From: Lysobacterales bacterium
GTDB taxonomy: Bacteria > Pseudomonadota > Gammaproteobacteria > Xanthomonadales > Marinicellaceae
Direction of reading: 5' to 3'
NCBI GenBank assembly: GCA_026988115.1
Contig: JALSLV010000058.1
Coordinates: 1-53,421 of the forward strand
DNA: 53,421 nucleotides
How positions within the stretch are numbered: the stretch's first letter is position 1; each line of letters starts with the position of its first letter. The translations under genes were made by a program, and so were the position numbers. Positions 9,102-17,729 of this stretch are shown here, one piece after another. The notes beneath the pieces are model-generated. The model saw nothing but the letters and a program-made list of their open reading frames with translations. It made no database searches and was not told where the DNA came from.

Positions 9102-9692
9102 ATGAATATTACCATTAGTCCCGAAGCAGAAGCTTTTTTAGCCGACGTCATTGCCAAACACGATATCGATGATTTGCATTTGCAAGTGATGGTTAAAAAC
9201 CCAGGCACGCCAATTGCCGATTGTTTTTTAAATTTTTGCGAGCGCGATGAGATACCACCAGAGGCTTATGAATTTAAGCAGTCGACCTACAGCTTGTTTG
9301 CTAGTAAAGCCGATGAAAAATACCTTGATGGCGCTGATATCAGTTACGATGATACCGATACAGGTGGTCAATTAAATATAAAAGCCCCTCAACTCAAAGG
9401 CAAAGAACCTGATAAAGACGCTCCTTTACATGACCGTGTGCAATATTTTATTGATACGGAACTTAACCCCTCACTTGCGATGCATGGGGGTAATGCAAAG
9501 TTAACTAATATTGATGACGGTTATGCTTTTATCGAGTTTGGTGGTGGTTGCAATGGTTGTGGCATGGCGGGTCAAACTTTATCCATGGGCATGGAAACAA
9601 AACTCTTGCGTGCATTTCCTGAACTCAAAGGCTTAATGGATGGCACCGACCATTCCACAGGTGAAAACCCTTATTATAAAAAAGAAGATTAA
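9102..9692 (+). CDS. nfuA: Fe-S biogenesis protein NfuA
   Basis: Carries and delivers [4Fe-4S] clusters to apoproteins, especially under oxidative stress or iron limitation. The N-terminal half is the degenerate A-type carrier domain (ISPEAEAFLADV... NPGTP) and the C-terminal half is the Nfu domain with the cluster-binding C-x-x-C in GGGCNGCGM. Length is 196 residues. I chose the ATG at 9102 because it matches the start of the E. coli protein; a TTG nine codons earlier is in frame but has no support. A weak purine stretch AAGAGA precedes it. cnoX begins 9 bp after the stop. Confidence 0.95.
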   Translation: MNITISPEAEAFLADVIAKHDIDDLHLQVMVKNPGTPIADCFLNFCERDEIPPEAYEFKQSTYSLFASKADEKYLDGADISYDDTDTGGQLNIKAPQLKGKEPDKDAPLHDRVQYFIDTELNPSLAMHGGNAKLTNIDDGYAFIEFGGGCNGCGMAGQTLSMGMETKLLRAFPELKGLMDGTDHSTGENPYYKKED

Positions 9693-9701
9693 ATAATTAC
9701 C

Positions 9702-10511
9702 ATGTCTAAATACATTAAAGCCGTTACATCAAGTGATTTTGAAACCGAGGTTATTGAGAAATCCAAAACTGTTCCTGTCTTAATCGACTTTTGGGCAGAT
9801 TGGTGCGCTCCTTGTAAACAATTGATGCCATTATTACACCAAATTGTTGATTCACTGAAAGGTTCTGTGCACTTAGCAACGGTTGATACTGATGCCGAGC
9901 AAGAATTATCAATGAACTTTGGCATTCGTTCTTTACCTACCGTTTTATTGATGAAGAATGGCGAAATCATTGAGCAGTTTATGGGCGTTCAGCCAGAGAG
10001 TGAAATTAGAAAATTAATTGAACCTCATGTAACACTTGTGTCGCAACCAGCAGAAGAAATATCTAACTCCATGCAAAAAGCGCTGGATTTAATTAACAAC
10101 AATCAAGTTTTGGATGCAATTCCCTATCTTGAGCAAGAAAGTTCGTTGCACGGCAAGTTACTTTTGATTAAAATCTATTTGCAAGAAGGAGAAGTGGAAA
10201 AGGCTCTTGAATCTTTCGCAAAATTAACGGATGACGAACAAGAGAACGATGAAGCCAAAACCATTAAAACCATTTTGGACTTGGTTGAGCAAGGGCAAAA
10301 AAGTCAAAACAAAGCCCTGCAACAGGCGATTGATCAAACAGTTTCGATCAACCCTGAACAAGGAATAAATCAACTGTTACAACTTTTATCTCACGCTCAA
10401 GCGGATGAAAAAGATGAAATTAAACAAAGCTTAATTAGTGCGTTTAATCTGATTGAAGACGCTAAATTAGTCTCTCAACTGCGCCGCAAGATGGCAGCAC
10501 TTATTTTTTAA
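9702..10511 (+). CDS. cnoX: Thioredoxin-fold co-chaperone CnoX (YbbN)
   Basis: A 269-residue protein with an N-terminal thioredoxin domain (about 8-110; active site W34-C35-A-P-C38-K) and a C-terminal TPR-type helical region. This is the CnoX/YbbN architecture: a holdase that passes oxidatively damaged proteins to GroEL or DnaK. E. coli CnoX has lost one active-site cysteine (SxxC), but here both cysteines of CAPC are present, as in Caulobacter CnoX, so it should also have thiol-disulfide reductase activity. Its place 9 bp after nfuA suggests a joint oxidative-stress operon. Confidence 0.88.
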   Translation: MSKYIKAVTSSDFETEVIEKSKTVPVLIDFWADWCAPCKQLMPLLHQIVDSLKGSVHLATVDTDAEQELSMNFGIRSLPTVLLMKNGEIIEQFMGVQPESEIRKLIEPHVTLVSQPAEEISNSMQKALDLINNNQVLDAIPYLEQESSLHGKLLLIKIYLQEGEVEKALESFAKLTDDEQENDEAKTIKTILDLVEQGQKSQNKALQQAIDQTVSINPEQGINQLLQLLSHAQADEKDEIKQSLISAFNLIEDAKLVSQLRRKMAALIF

Positions 10512-10528
10512 CAATTTAGGAAAAGAAC

Positions 10529-11068
10529 ATGAAAAAAATTGCATTAATTCTCACCACACTTTTGATTTTCAACGCACAGGCACAGCTTGCGAAACCCAAA
10601 TTAAAAGTGATTAAGCGTCCACCTTACACACAAATGTTATTTCAGCACGACAACATCTTTATTGGTCCGCAACCCCAATACCAAGATTTTGCCACTTTAA
10701 AAGCAGCCGGCTTTACCAAAGTCATTAATATGCGCACTCCAGAAGAAATGAAGGAACTAAAATTCTATGAAGATTATCTTTTGAAGAAAGCTGATATTGA
10801 TTACAACTTCATCCCAATTGGCGGCAAAGACAACTCCTACTCTCCTGAAAAATTAGCGGAGTTTGCTGCCGCATTAGAAAATACCGAGGGTAAAGTGCTG
10901 TTGCATTGCCGTTCAGGACATCGTGCCTCGCAATTGTGGGCCGCTTATTTGGTTAAGTACAAAGGCAAAACCCCAGACCAAGCTTTAGAAATGGTTTCTG
11001 ACATGGGCTGGTGGCCAATGCCAATGGAAACTTTACTTAATAAAAAATTACACGTTAGTTTTGAATAA
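10529..11068 (+). CDS. Periplasmic phosphatase-like protein (DUF442/beta-lactamase hydrolase-like fold)
   Basis: 179 residues with a clear signal peptide (residues 1-18, ending NAQA before Q19), so periplasmic. The active-site loop is H126-C127-R-S-G-H-R132. The Cys-x4-Arg spacing matches the DUF442/Blh group (CRSGTR type) of the tyrosine-phosphatase/rhodanese-like folds rather than the classic Cys-x5-Arg phosphatase loop. The start of the mature part (IFIGPQPQYQDFATLKAAGFTKVINMRTPEE) also fits that group. The reaction could be phosphate hydrolysis or sulfur transfer. It is 17 bp after cnoX and 12 bp before the oxygenase gene. Confidence 0.75.
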   Translation: MKKIALILTTLLIFNAQAQLAKPKLKVIKRPPYTQMLFQHDNIFIGPQPQYQDFATLKAAGFTKVINMRTPEEMKELKFYEDYLLKKADIDYNFIPIGGKDNSYSPEKLAEFAAALENTEGKVLLHCRSGHRASQLWAAYLVKYKGKTPDQALEMVSDMGWWPMPMETLLNKKLHVSFE

Positions 11069-11080
11069 TAAGAGTCTATT

Positions 11081-11791
11081 ATGAGCAAGCCACCAGAAGT
11101 TAAAATTATCCCTGCTTTTGCGGTGCCATTTGGAGCTTCTTTTATGGCAGATTGTGGTCAGATGAACTTGGACTTAAAAACATTATTTTTAAGTCGAGAA
11201 ACAGAACAATACAAGAATCCAATGGCAGATTCGGTAGAATCTGACCAAGTTTTCGAAAGTGATTTTGATTTATTTACGTGGAAAGAACAATGCGTAGCCA
11301 AATTAAAAGAATTCATGACGGCATGTGTTTTAGAAACCCTCGGAATGGTTAATAAATACAAGCGCAGCAAAGTCTCTGAGTTTGATATATATGCCGATGC
11401 GTGGTATCACATCACGCGTAAAGGTGGCTATTTCACCAACCATAATCACCCAATGGCATCATGGTCTGCGGTCTATTGCGTTGCCGATGGGATAGAGCAA
11501 GGCGAAGAAGAAGAAGATTCTGCCGTTACGCGTTTTTTCCACCCGCAAACGGCGGCCTCAACCTATTTAGATGCAGGCAACTTTAACATGACTGACACGC
11601 CTTTTGGCTATGGTCATCAAGTTTTTAAATTGCAAGCAGGACAAATATTGATTTTTCCTTCCTGGGTTTATCATGAAGTCAGTCCTTATATGGGAAATTC
11701 AGAAAGAATAACCGTTGCAGTTAATTATTGGTTCAATCACCCGCAAATGAATCCGCAAATTGGGCCAAAGATATATTCAGGAAAAAAATAA
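11081..11791 (+). CDS. 2OG-Fe(II) oxygenase family protein (TIGR02466 type)
   Basis: A 236-residue double-stranded beta-helix protein resembling the putative 2-oxoglutarate/Fe(II) oxygenases of the 2OG-FeII_Oxy_5 type. Iron-ligand candidates are the histidines in NHNHPMASWSAVYCV and the distal histidine in IFPSWVYHEVSPY; the arginine in SERITVAVNYWF would bind 2-oxoglutarate. The substrate is unknown. It is last in the compact nfuA-cnoX-phosphatase-oxygenase run. Its stop codon TAA (11789-11791) is part of the TAAAT repeated on both sides of the following MITE, so the element landed exactly at the end of the gene. Confidence 0.75.
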   Translation: MSKPPEVKIIPAFAVPFGASFMADCGQMNLDLKTLFLSRETEQYKNPMADSVESDQVFESDFDLFTWKEQCVAKLKEFMTACVLETLGMVNKYKRSKVSEFDIYADAWYHITRKGGYFTNHNHPMASWSAVYCVADGIEQGEEEEDSAVTRFFHPQTAASTYLDAGNFNMTDTPFGYGHQVFKLQAGQILIFPSWVYHEVSPYMGNSERITVAVNYWFNHPQMNPQIGPKIYSGKK

Positions 11792-11793
11792 AT

Positions 11794-11943
11794 GAGACCT
11801 TTACATAACTATATGGCGAAAGAAAAAATTTGCAAGATTGAGTTAAAAATCGAAGGCAATAACCAGTTATTGGCGAGATTTTTAGCGAAAAGCTGGTGAA
11901 TTTAATCATTTTTTACTCGTCACTATAATTATGCAAATGTCTC
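11794..11943. mobile_element. 150-bp MITE with IS5-like termini
   Basis: The left end GAGACCTTTACATAACTATA and the right end, read inward as GAGACATTTGCATAATTATA, form a roughly 20-bp terminal inverted repeat with three mismatches. A direct repeat TAAAT lies on both sides (11789-11793 and 11944-11948). There is no coding capacity; an internal hairpin CAATAAC/GTTATTG is at 11857-11872. The termini are of IS5-family type, so a transposase encoded elsewhere would have moved it. It separates two convergent genes. Confidence 0.75.
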
Positions 11944-11952
11944 TAAATGCTG

Positions 11953-12843
11953 CTAATTGTATTGGCTTTTGAGGTAATCAAGAGCCAATGCAATATCGGC
12001 TTGTTGCCCTTGGGTTAAGACCTGCTGAATATAACTGGGGTAATCCAAACCACAAGCTTTTGAATTTAAATAACAAAGCATTACCATGGTTGAACTATAA
12101 GCGGAACAATCTGCTCCTGATTGGCATAAATACAATTGATGGGCATAGTTTTGTATGTATTCAACGTAATCGTATTGGTGATTGCCCAAGACACTTTCTA
12201 AATCCCAGTGAATCGTTTTTTGGTAAAATTCTCGCAAATACTGTGGTGCTTGGGTTAACACATTGAGGCTGCCAGAACTCAACAACCCTCGCACTTCAGA
12301 ATCTGTTAAATCAGCAGCTAATTTTTCTCCTTTAATTATTTCACCCCACAGACTGACGGCTTGTGCCTTATTTTTTTGTTGGTTTAATATTTTCTTTTCG
12401 GTCAAATGGTATTCTGGGTGTTGTTTGTTTAACTTTTGACAATATTGGGTAAATTTGTCATAAAACTTTTGCTGATTTTCATCCAATCTCGCCTTAAAAC
12501 GTTGCAAGTATTGCACGTAATTTTTACTGTCGGATAAATGCCGAATACAGAGGATGTTTTCTTTCAATAGCATCGACGCATTGACCACAGGGTCATCGTC
12601 ATAGACAACATCCACAGCTTCTTCGTGCTTTGAATCACCTGTTGTCGGTATTTTTTTTGGAGGTGATTTAACCGTTTCCAACTGAGGCTTTTCAACAACC
12701 TTAGGACTGACCGGCTCAACCATTGCGATAGACTCTTTTTCTCTGTTCAACGTTTTTTCAACGTTAGGCGAATAAAGATTCCAAGCAAAAACAGCCAACA
12801 ACAACAGCAGAAAAACAAAGATAAAAATACGTTTACTTTCCAT
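11953..12843 (-). CDS. Membrane-anchored six-cysteine periplasmic protein (short form, copy 1)
   Basis: I do not recognise this 296-residue protein from any described family. An N-terminal membrane anchor (residues 5-23) is followed by a charged, proline-rich linker and a helical periplasmic domain. It has exactly six cysteines: C99 and C135, then a C-terminal cluster C240-x5-C246-x10-C257-x6-C264. The same pattern recurs in the next three genes upstream, and it is clearly homologous to the 14140-15030 gene (shared C..LN..HPE..LT.K and GQQADI motifs). Its ATG overlaps the end of the preceding long-form gene by 11 bp, so translation is probably coupled. The even cysteine number and export signal suggest disulfides. 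Confidence 0.8.
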   Translation of the reverse strand: MESKRIFIFVFLLLLLAVFAWNLYSPNVEKTLNREKESIAMVEPVSPKVVEKPQLETVKSPPKKIPTTGDSKHEEAVDVVYDDDPVVNASMLLKENILCIRHLSDSKNYVQYLQRFKARLDENQQKFYDKFTQYCQKLNKQHPEYHLTEKKILNQQKNKAQAVSLWGEIIKGEKLAADLTDSEVRGLLSSGSLNVLTQAPQYLREFYQKTIHWDLESVLGNHQYDYVEYIQNYAHQLYLCQSGADCSAYSSTMVMLCYLNSKACGLDYPSYIQQVLTQGQQADIALALDYLKSQYN

Positions 12844-14086
12844 AAGTATTGACCATGTATTGAAAATAAGTATTCACATCATTGAGTTGATTGGCACCGA
12901 TATAAAAGTTGAAATAAAAGTCTTCCAAATTCATTCCACAAGCTTGATTGAACATGCTATCACGCAAACCCAAACAATAACTGAGCATATAATCCGAATC
13001 TGCATCACAAGGATAATTCATCGAGCAAGCAATCAAAGGCATGGTGATTTTATTGAGGATATCAATATAGTACGAATCCCAAATTTGTGTTTCTTGCTTA
13101 ACTTTTGCCAGCACGGGTGAGTCTTTTTGGTAATATTCTGAACGAAATAAATTGCCCGCAATAACCAAAAAAGCATCAGCAGAAATCACGGTCTTCAAAA
13201 ACGCCTCCATGGCAAGTAAATGCTGATTGATTTGTTCATTAATAAGTTCACGTTGTTCATTGTCAACCACTTGACTCTTAGCAATTATGCCATTTAACTC
13301 ATCCAACTCTTGAGAATACTGTTGCAAAAGCCGATTTTCCTCTTCTGAGAGTTTTTCTTTGCCTTCATAAACTGACAACAAATTCTGCGTAACTTGATTA
13401 ATCTGTGCATTGAGTTCCTGCAATTGTTCAGGGTTCAAGTTGCTTTTTTTGCGGCTGCTATTGGTAAAATCCAACATTAACTGGCGCAACTGTGTTTGCA
13501 TTAGTAAAGCCTGCTGCAACTGCTTTTCTTCTTCTGTTGTTGGAATAATGGCGTTAAATCTTTCTTCTAAACGTTGCATATTAGCGTAATAATCATCGCT
13601 ATCGTCCTCAATCATGCTTTTGCAAATATCCACATGATGCAAGTAATAAGTATTTTGTTGTGCTGTTGGCTCGGTTTGCGATTCTCGCGGATTATTCTCA
13701 AACCGCTCTTTTAATGTATCCAACGGGTCTCTGTGCTTAAGAAAATCTTCAACATCGGTATAACAATTTTGAAAATACTGCCAATCACGGTAAGCACTGA
13801 TGTAGTCAGTTTCAGGTTCTGATTGTTTTTGTTGTTTTAACTCCTGTGCATTTGCAACAACCTCAAGAACCGCTTCAACCTCACCTTCTTTCTTCTTATT
13901 ATCAAGCTTTTCTGTGTGTGTTTTAACTGATTTAATCGCTTTGTTGTGAAAAGAAACCCGATTAACCTCCTGAGCCTTAGTAACGCTCGCCTCATCATCT
14001 TGCCCTGCAAAATAATAAAACAAAACCAAAAAAACCAGTAAAAATAGAATGACCAGTAGAATATTTTTCATGTTTTTAACAATCAT
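12833..14086 (-). CDS. Membrane-anchored six-cysteine periplasmic protein (long form, copy 1)
   Basis: A 417-residue unrecognised protein. The N-terminal anchor (about 8-27) starts a protein whose middle is long, charged and likely coiled (about 160-290). The six cysteines are C108, C155, C354, C360, C371 and C383; the last four follow C-x5-C-x10-C-x11-C. It is homologous to the 15017-16234 gene (YI.A.R, YYL.H...CKS...DD, TE.EKQL, IACSMNYPC versus FACALDYPC). A second ATG at 14071 could be the true start; neither has a visible Shine-Dalgarno sequence. It overlaps the short-form gene downstream by 11 bp and follows the other pair by 53 bp. Confidence 0.8.
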   Translation of the reverse strand: MIVKNMKNILLVILFLLVFLVLFYYFAGQDDEASVTKAQEVNRVSFHNKAIKSVKTHTEKLDNKKKEGEVEAVLEVVANAQELKQQKQSEPETDYISAYRDWQYFQNCYTDVEDFLKHRDPLDTLKERFENNPRESQTEPTAQQNTYYLHHVDICKSMIEDDSDDYYANMQRLEERFNAIIPTTEEEKQLQQALLMQTQLRQLMLDFTNSSRKKSNLNPEQLQELNAQINQVTQNLLSVYEGKEKLSEEENRLLQQYSQELDELNGIIAKSQVVDNEQRELINEQINQHLLAMEAFLKTVISADAFLVIAGNLFRSEYYQKDSPVLAKVKQETQIWDSYYIDILNKITMPLIACSMNYPCDADSDYMLSYCLGLRDSMFNQACGMNLEDFYFNFYIGANQLNDVNTYFQYMVNTYGK

Positions 14087-14139
14087 ATTTTTAACAATAA
14101 GGTCAAATAAATTAAAATCAACTTTAAAAGGGCATCATT

Positions 14140-15030
14140 TTAACGCTTAGCATTATTAAACAATTGCTCTATATAATTTACTAGAATATCGATGTCTGCT
14201 TGTTGACCCGGGCTATAAAAGAGCTTAATGTATTCATTGTAGTCATTTATAAAACAAAGGTTTTCATCTCTTTGGCATTGATACTTTAATTGCGGCATAA
14301 ATCCATCACAACCTCCATTGATATTACAACTGTAAATCATTTGTGCGACATTGACTGTATCCCATGCATATGCAATTTGTTGCGTGTGTAATAGATCCAT
14401 AATTTTATATAAATACTGTAGGTGATAATCATTCATTGCATAATAAGCATTGGCAGTTAAAAGAATTCTTGAATCAGCATTTGCAAGCTCCTTAAAAAAC
14501 TGTTGAGTGATTTGTTCATCCTCTCCTAGGTATCTTTCGTATTTGAAAACTTTTTGCAATAATGATCGACTCTCTAGGTTAAAAGCCTTTCGTTTGATTC
14601 TAGTCTTATTAGTTAAATCCAATTCAGGGTGCTTCAAATTAAGTCTTTTACATTCTTTAAAGCGACTTTTAAGGCTTTCTTTAATTTCTCTTGATTTTAA
14701 TCTAATTATGTTGCTTTGCCAAATATGCTTATCATCTTTGTGCTTTAAAGAATATTCAAGGTATTCGATGCAATCGGATAATGTTGCTAGTATTATCAGT
14801 TGGTTAATATATGGATCTGATGAGAAATAATCAGAAATACCCTCTATTACTTTTTCTTCATTAACTTTTTTTATGATACTTTCATTAAGAGGTATCTTTT
14901 TCTTTGGTTCTAAGTTATTGGGTTGTGGTTTTATTTTGTTTTCACCAATATAACTCTCATGCGTTGCAAAAAAGAATAATACAACAATCAAGCCAACCAA
15001 TAAAAAGCTTTTAAATTTATTCTTGTGCAT
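14140..15030 (-). CDS. Membrane-anchored six-cysteine periplasmic protein (short form, copy 2)
   Basis: A 296-residue paralogue of the 11953-12843 gene with identical total length. It has an N-terminal anchor (about 8-23), cysteines C87 and C127, and the cluster C235-x5-C241-x10-C252-x6-C259 with exactly the same spacing as copy 1. The region near C127 (CKRLNLKHPELDLTNK) matches CQKLNKQHPEYHLTEK in copy 1, and SPGQQADIDILVNYI matches TQGQQADIALALDYL. The start ATG overlaps the long-form gene upstream by 14 bp. Function unknown; probably attached to the inner membrane with the body in the periplasm. Confidence 0.8.
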   Translation of the reverse strand: MHKNKFKSFLLVGLIVVLFFFATHESYIGENKIKPQPNNLEPKKKIPLNESIIKKVNEEKVIEGISDYFSSDPYINQLIILATLSDCIEYLEYSLKHKDDKHIWQSNIIRLKSREIKESLKSRFKECKRLNLKHPELDLTNKTRIKRKAFNLESRSLLQKVFKYERYLGEDEQITQQFFKELANADSRILLTANAYYAMNDYHLQYLYKIMDLLHTQQIAYAWDTVNVAQMIYSCNINGGCDGFMPQLKYQCQRDENLCFINDYNEYIKLFYSPGQQADIDILVNYIEQLFNNAKR

Positions 15031-16234
15031 AATTTTCCAATAACAAATCTAAAAAGCTATCCACATCTAATCTTATATTTGGACTTATATAATCTTCAAG
15101 AATAAAGTCTTCTACACTTTTTCCACAAGCATGGTAATTAGCCATGATAATACAATAATAAGTCGTCAACTGCGAATCACTGCCACAGGGATAATCTAAC
15201 GCACATGCAAATAAAGGGAAACTCGCTAGTGCTAAAATTCTTGGGAAATTATCTTGTTTAAATGCAAGCTTTGTTGTTATCTCGCTAATCATTTTGTCAT
15301 AAACACCCCTCAACTCAAAAGTTAAATAACTTTGCTCTTTCCACATAATCATTAATGCGAAAATATCTGGTGTTTTTATATGAGTTAATTCTTTAAGCAA
15401 TATACTCTTCAAGTTTCCTGAAAATGATTGAATGTCCTGAATCAAGTCATCGTCTTTTACATAACTCTCTCTTAAAATTTTATCAATTTTACTCATCTGT
15501 TCACTCTTTTCATCCAGTATTCTATTTTGTGTCGCAGTTCTTTCTTTCTCAGGGATTCGAACTATTGGTTTTATGTAGCTATAGAGTTGCCTTAACTTTT
15601 CTTGCATTTTCTTGACTTCAGAGGGTGGAAAACTTGATATACCTACTCTTTGAATCTTTAATTGAGATGAAAGGCCACCCAGTTCATCTAAAATAGCAAT
15701 AATTTTAGCCAACTGTTTTTCTCGTTCTGTTTCGGGTTGAATATTCTGATAAGTCTTTTGCAAACGATCATAGGCTCTGTCATAAAGTTCTTTATCATCA
15801 AGCAGATAGCTCTTACAATGCTGCAAATGAAGAAGATAGTATTCTTCATGCTTTTTTCCGCCATCAAAACCAAACTTTTTAACGTCTTTTAATTTTTGTC
15901 GAAAAGACTTGAGTAACGTTTTATTTTGCCAATCTGTAATGGAAGTTTTACACAACAAAAAATCTGTAAAATTTCTAAATGCATTGATATAGTTGATAGC
16001 CATCACTTGGTTTACTGATTTTTTATCTTTCAAAAGTTTCTCTTTATCATTGGCAGAATTTTTAAATGAGTTAGTAACTGAATTCATCTTTTCTTGAATT
16101 CCTTTTCTTAATTCTTTCTGCTCTACATCTAGACTTAAATTTTCGTGCTCAAACGGAAGTTTTTCGGAATGTAAGAAAAATAGATACACAAGCAAAGCAC
16201 CAAGGATTAACAGGTAATATTTTTTGTTTTGCAT
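15017..16234 (-). CDS. Membrane-anchored six-cysteine periplasmic protein (long form, copy 2)
   Basis: First gene of the four-gene set, 405 residues. It has a membrane anchor (about 6-21), a charged region, then cysteines C95, C140, C344, C350, C361 and C370 (C-terminal cluster C-x5-C-x10-C-x8-C). It shares the layout and several motifs with copy 1 of the long form (YINAFRNFTDFLLC versus YISAYRDWQYFQNC; HLQHCKSYLLDD versus HVDICKSMIEDD). The middle (about 140-280) is predicted helical. It is divergent from hutI with 140 bp between the start codons, where the promoter of this operon should lie. No known domain recognised. Confidence 0.8.
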   Translation of the reverse strand: MQNKKYYLLILGALLVYLFFLHSEKLPFEHENLSLDVEQKELRKGIQEKMNSVTNSFKNSANDKEKLLKDKKSVNQVMAINYINAFRNFTDFLLCKTSITDWQNKTLLKSFRQKLKDVKKFGFDGGKKHEEYYLLHLQHCKSYLLDDKELYDRAYDRLQKTYQNIQPETEREKQLAKIIAILDELGGLSSQLKIQRVGISSFPPSEVKKMQEKLRQLYSYIKPIVRIPEKERTATQNRILDEKSEQMSKIDKILRESYVKDDDLIQDIQSFSGNLKSILLKELTHIKTPDIFALMIMWKEQSYLTFELRGVYDKMISEITTKLAFKQDNFPRILALASFPLFACALDYPCGSDSQLTTYYCIIMANYHACGKSVEDFILEDYISPNIRLDVDSFLDLLLENYAQE

Positions 16235-16374
16235 TTATCTAATGGAATGTCCTTTTTTATGATTAAAAAATTATACCACCGCAAAACTTTTATTTCCATG
16301 AAAAATTTAATCGCTCTTTCTGCTTCTTTAACTGTTAAGGTATAATTAGTATTTTTAAAACACCAAATTAAATC

Positions 16375-17583
16375 ATGTTCAAATGGGATAAACTTATCAT
16401 CAATGCCAACCTTGCCACTCTGGCGGAGGGTTCGCACAATTATGGCATGATTAAACAGGGGGCGATTGGGATTTTGGGTGGTCGTATAGAGTGGTTGGGA
16501 ACTACCGCTGGTATTGCCAGCAGCCTTGATACCTTAGCCAAAGAACTCATTGATGCCAAGGGCTGTTTGGTCACGCCTGGTTTAATTGATTGCCACACCC
16601 ATTTGGTCTTTGCTGGCAACCGTTCGGATGAATTTGAACAACGGCTCAATGGCGTAGCTTATGAAGAAATCGCCCGAAATGGCGGTGGCATTTTATCTAC
16701 TGTTGCTGCCACACGCAATGCCTCTTTTGATGAATTGTATCAACAATCTTTACCGCGTTTTCTTGCCCTCATTCGCGAAGGCGTGACCACGGTTGAAATT
16801 AAATCGGGTTATGGCTTGGACTTTGAAAATGAATTAAAAATGCTCAAAGTTGCCAAAAAGTTGGGTGAGGAACACACCATTGATGTCAAAACCACCTTAC
16901 TAGCCGCTCACGCTATTCCCCCAGAATATAAGGGCAAAGCCGATGAATATATCGAGCTTATCTGCACCCAAATTATTCCACAAATGGCAGACTTAGGCAT
17001 GGTTGATTGTGTTGATGCCTTTTGTGAAGGCATTGGTTTTAGTTATGCCCAAACCAAACGCGTGTTTGATGCAGCGGCTCGCTGGGGTTTGCCCGTTAAG
17101 TTGCATGCGGATCAATTATCAGACCTTAATGGTGCGGCATTGGTTGCGGAATACTCGGGCTTATCGGCTGATCATGTTGAATACACCAGTTTAAAAAGTG
17201 TTAAAGCCATGGCACAAGCAAGAACAGTTGCAGTGTTATTGCCCTATGCTTTTTATATTCTCAAAGAAACGCAATTGCCACCGATTGATGCATTTAGAAA
17301 ATACCAGATACCGATTGCCGTTTCGACAGATTGTAACCCAGGAACCGCTCCATCCAGTTCTTTACTCACCACCATGAACAAAGCTTGTATAGAATTTTCA
17401 TTAACACCCGAAGAAGTCCTCAAAGGCGTAACCATTAATGCAGCAATGGCATTAGGCATTGAAGAGGAAGTCGGCAGTATTGAATTTGGCAAAAAAGCCC
17501 ATTTGGTATTATGGAACTGCCAATCTCCTGCTGATTTAAGCTACTGGCAAGGCATGAATCGAGTGCAGAGGGTTTTTAATTAA
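16375..17583 (+). CDS. hutI: Imidazolonepropionase
   Basis: Third step of histidine breakdown: hydrolyses 4-imidazolone-5-propanoate to N-formimino-glutamate. Amidohydrolase fold of 402 residues with the metal-binding HxH in VTPGLIDCHTHLVFAGNR, the KSGYGL substrate loop, a metal-binding His in LHADQLSD, and the final Asp in STDCNPG. A TATAAT at 16341-16346 lies 28 bp before the ATG and may be the -10 box, though its -35 is poor. No hutH, hutU or hutC is adjacent, so the pathway genes must be scattered or lost. No Shine-Dalgarno sequence is evident. Confidence 0.95.
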   Translation: MFKWDKLIINANLATLAEGSHNYGMIKQGAIGILGGRIEWLGTTAGIASSLDTLAKELIDAKGCLVTPGLIDCHTHLVFAGNRSDEFEQRLNGVAYEEIARNGGGILSTVAATRNASFDELYQQSLPRFLALIREGVTTVEIKSGYGLDFENELKMLKVAKKLGEEHTIDVKTTLLAAHAIPPEYKGKADEYIELICTQIIPQMADLGMVDCVDAFCEGIGFSYAQTKRVFDAAARWGLPVKLHADQLSDLNGAALVAEYSGLSADHVEYTSLKSVKAMAQARTVAVLLPYAFYILKETQLPPIDAFRKYQIPIAVSTDCNPGTAPSSSLLTTMNKACIEFSLTPEEVLKGVTINAAMALGIEEEVGSIEFGKKAHLVLWNCQSPADLSYWQGMNRVQRVFN

Positions 17584-17669
17584 TAAAACTGTTAAACAAT
17601 ACTGAATTCTTCTTTATTTCTTGACATTTACACTTAGGGAGGGGGTGCATTTCAATTTTAAAAAAGAGG

Positions 17670-17698
17670 TTGTTAAAAAATGAAAAATAGTTTATTGT
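17670..17698 (+). promoter_or_regulatory. Putative promoter of the 17730 gene
   Basis: TTGTTA (17670-17675) and TATTGT (17693-17698) are separated by 17 bp and lie about 32 bp before the start codon. A better -35 (TTGACA, 17621) has no -10 at the right distance. Confidence 0.35.
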
Positions 17699-17729
17699 TA
17701 TTTGTTTAGAAGACCCAATGAGAATTTAA

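Noticed and set aside
16207-16437. 76-codon minus-strand frame across the start of hutI
   Set aside because: Overlaps the promoter and start of a certain gene on the other strand; composition is not protein-like.
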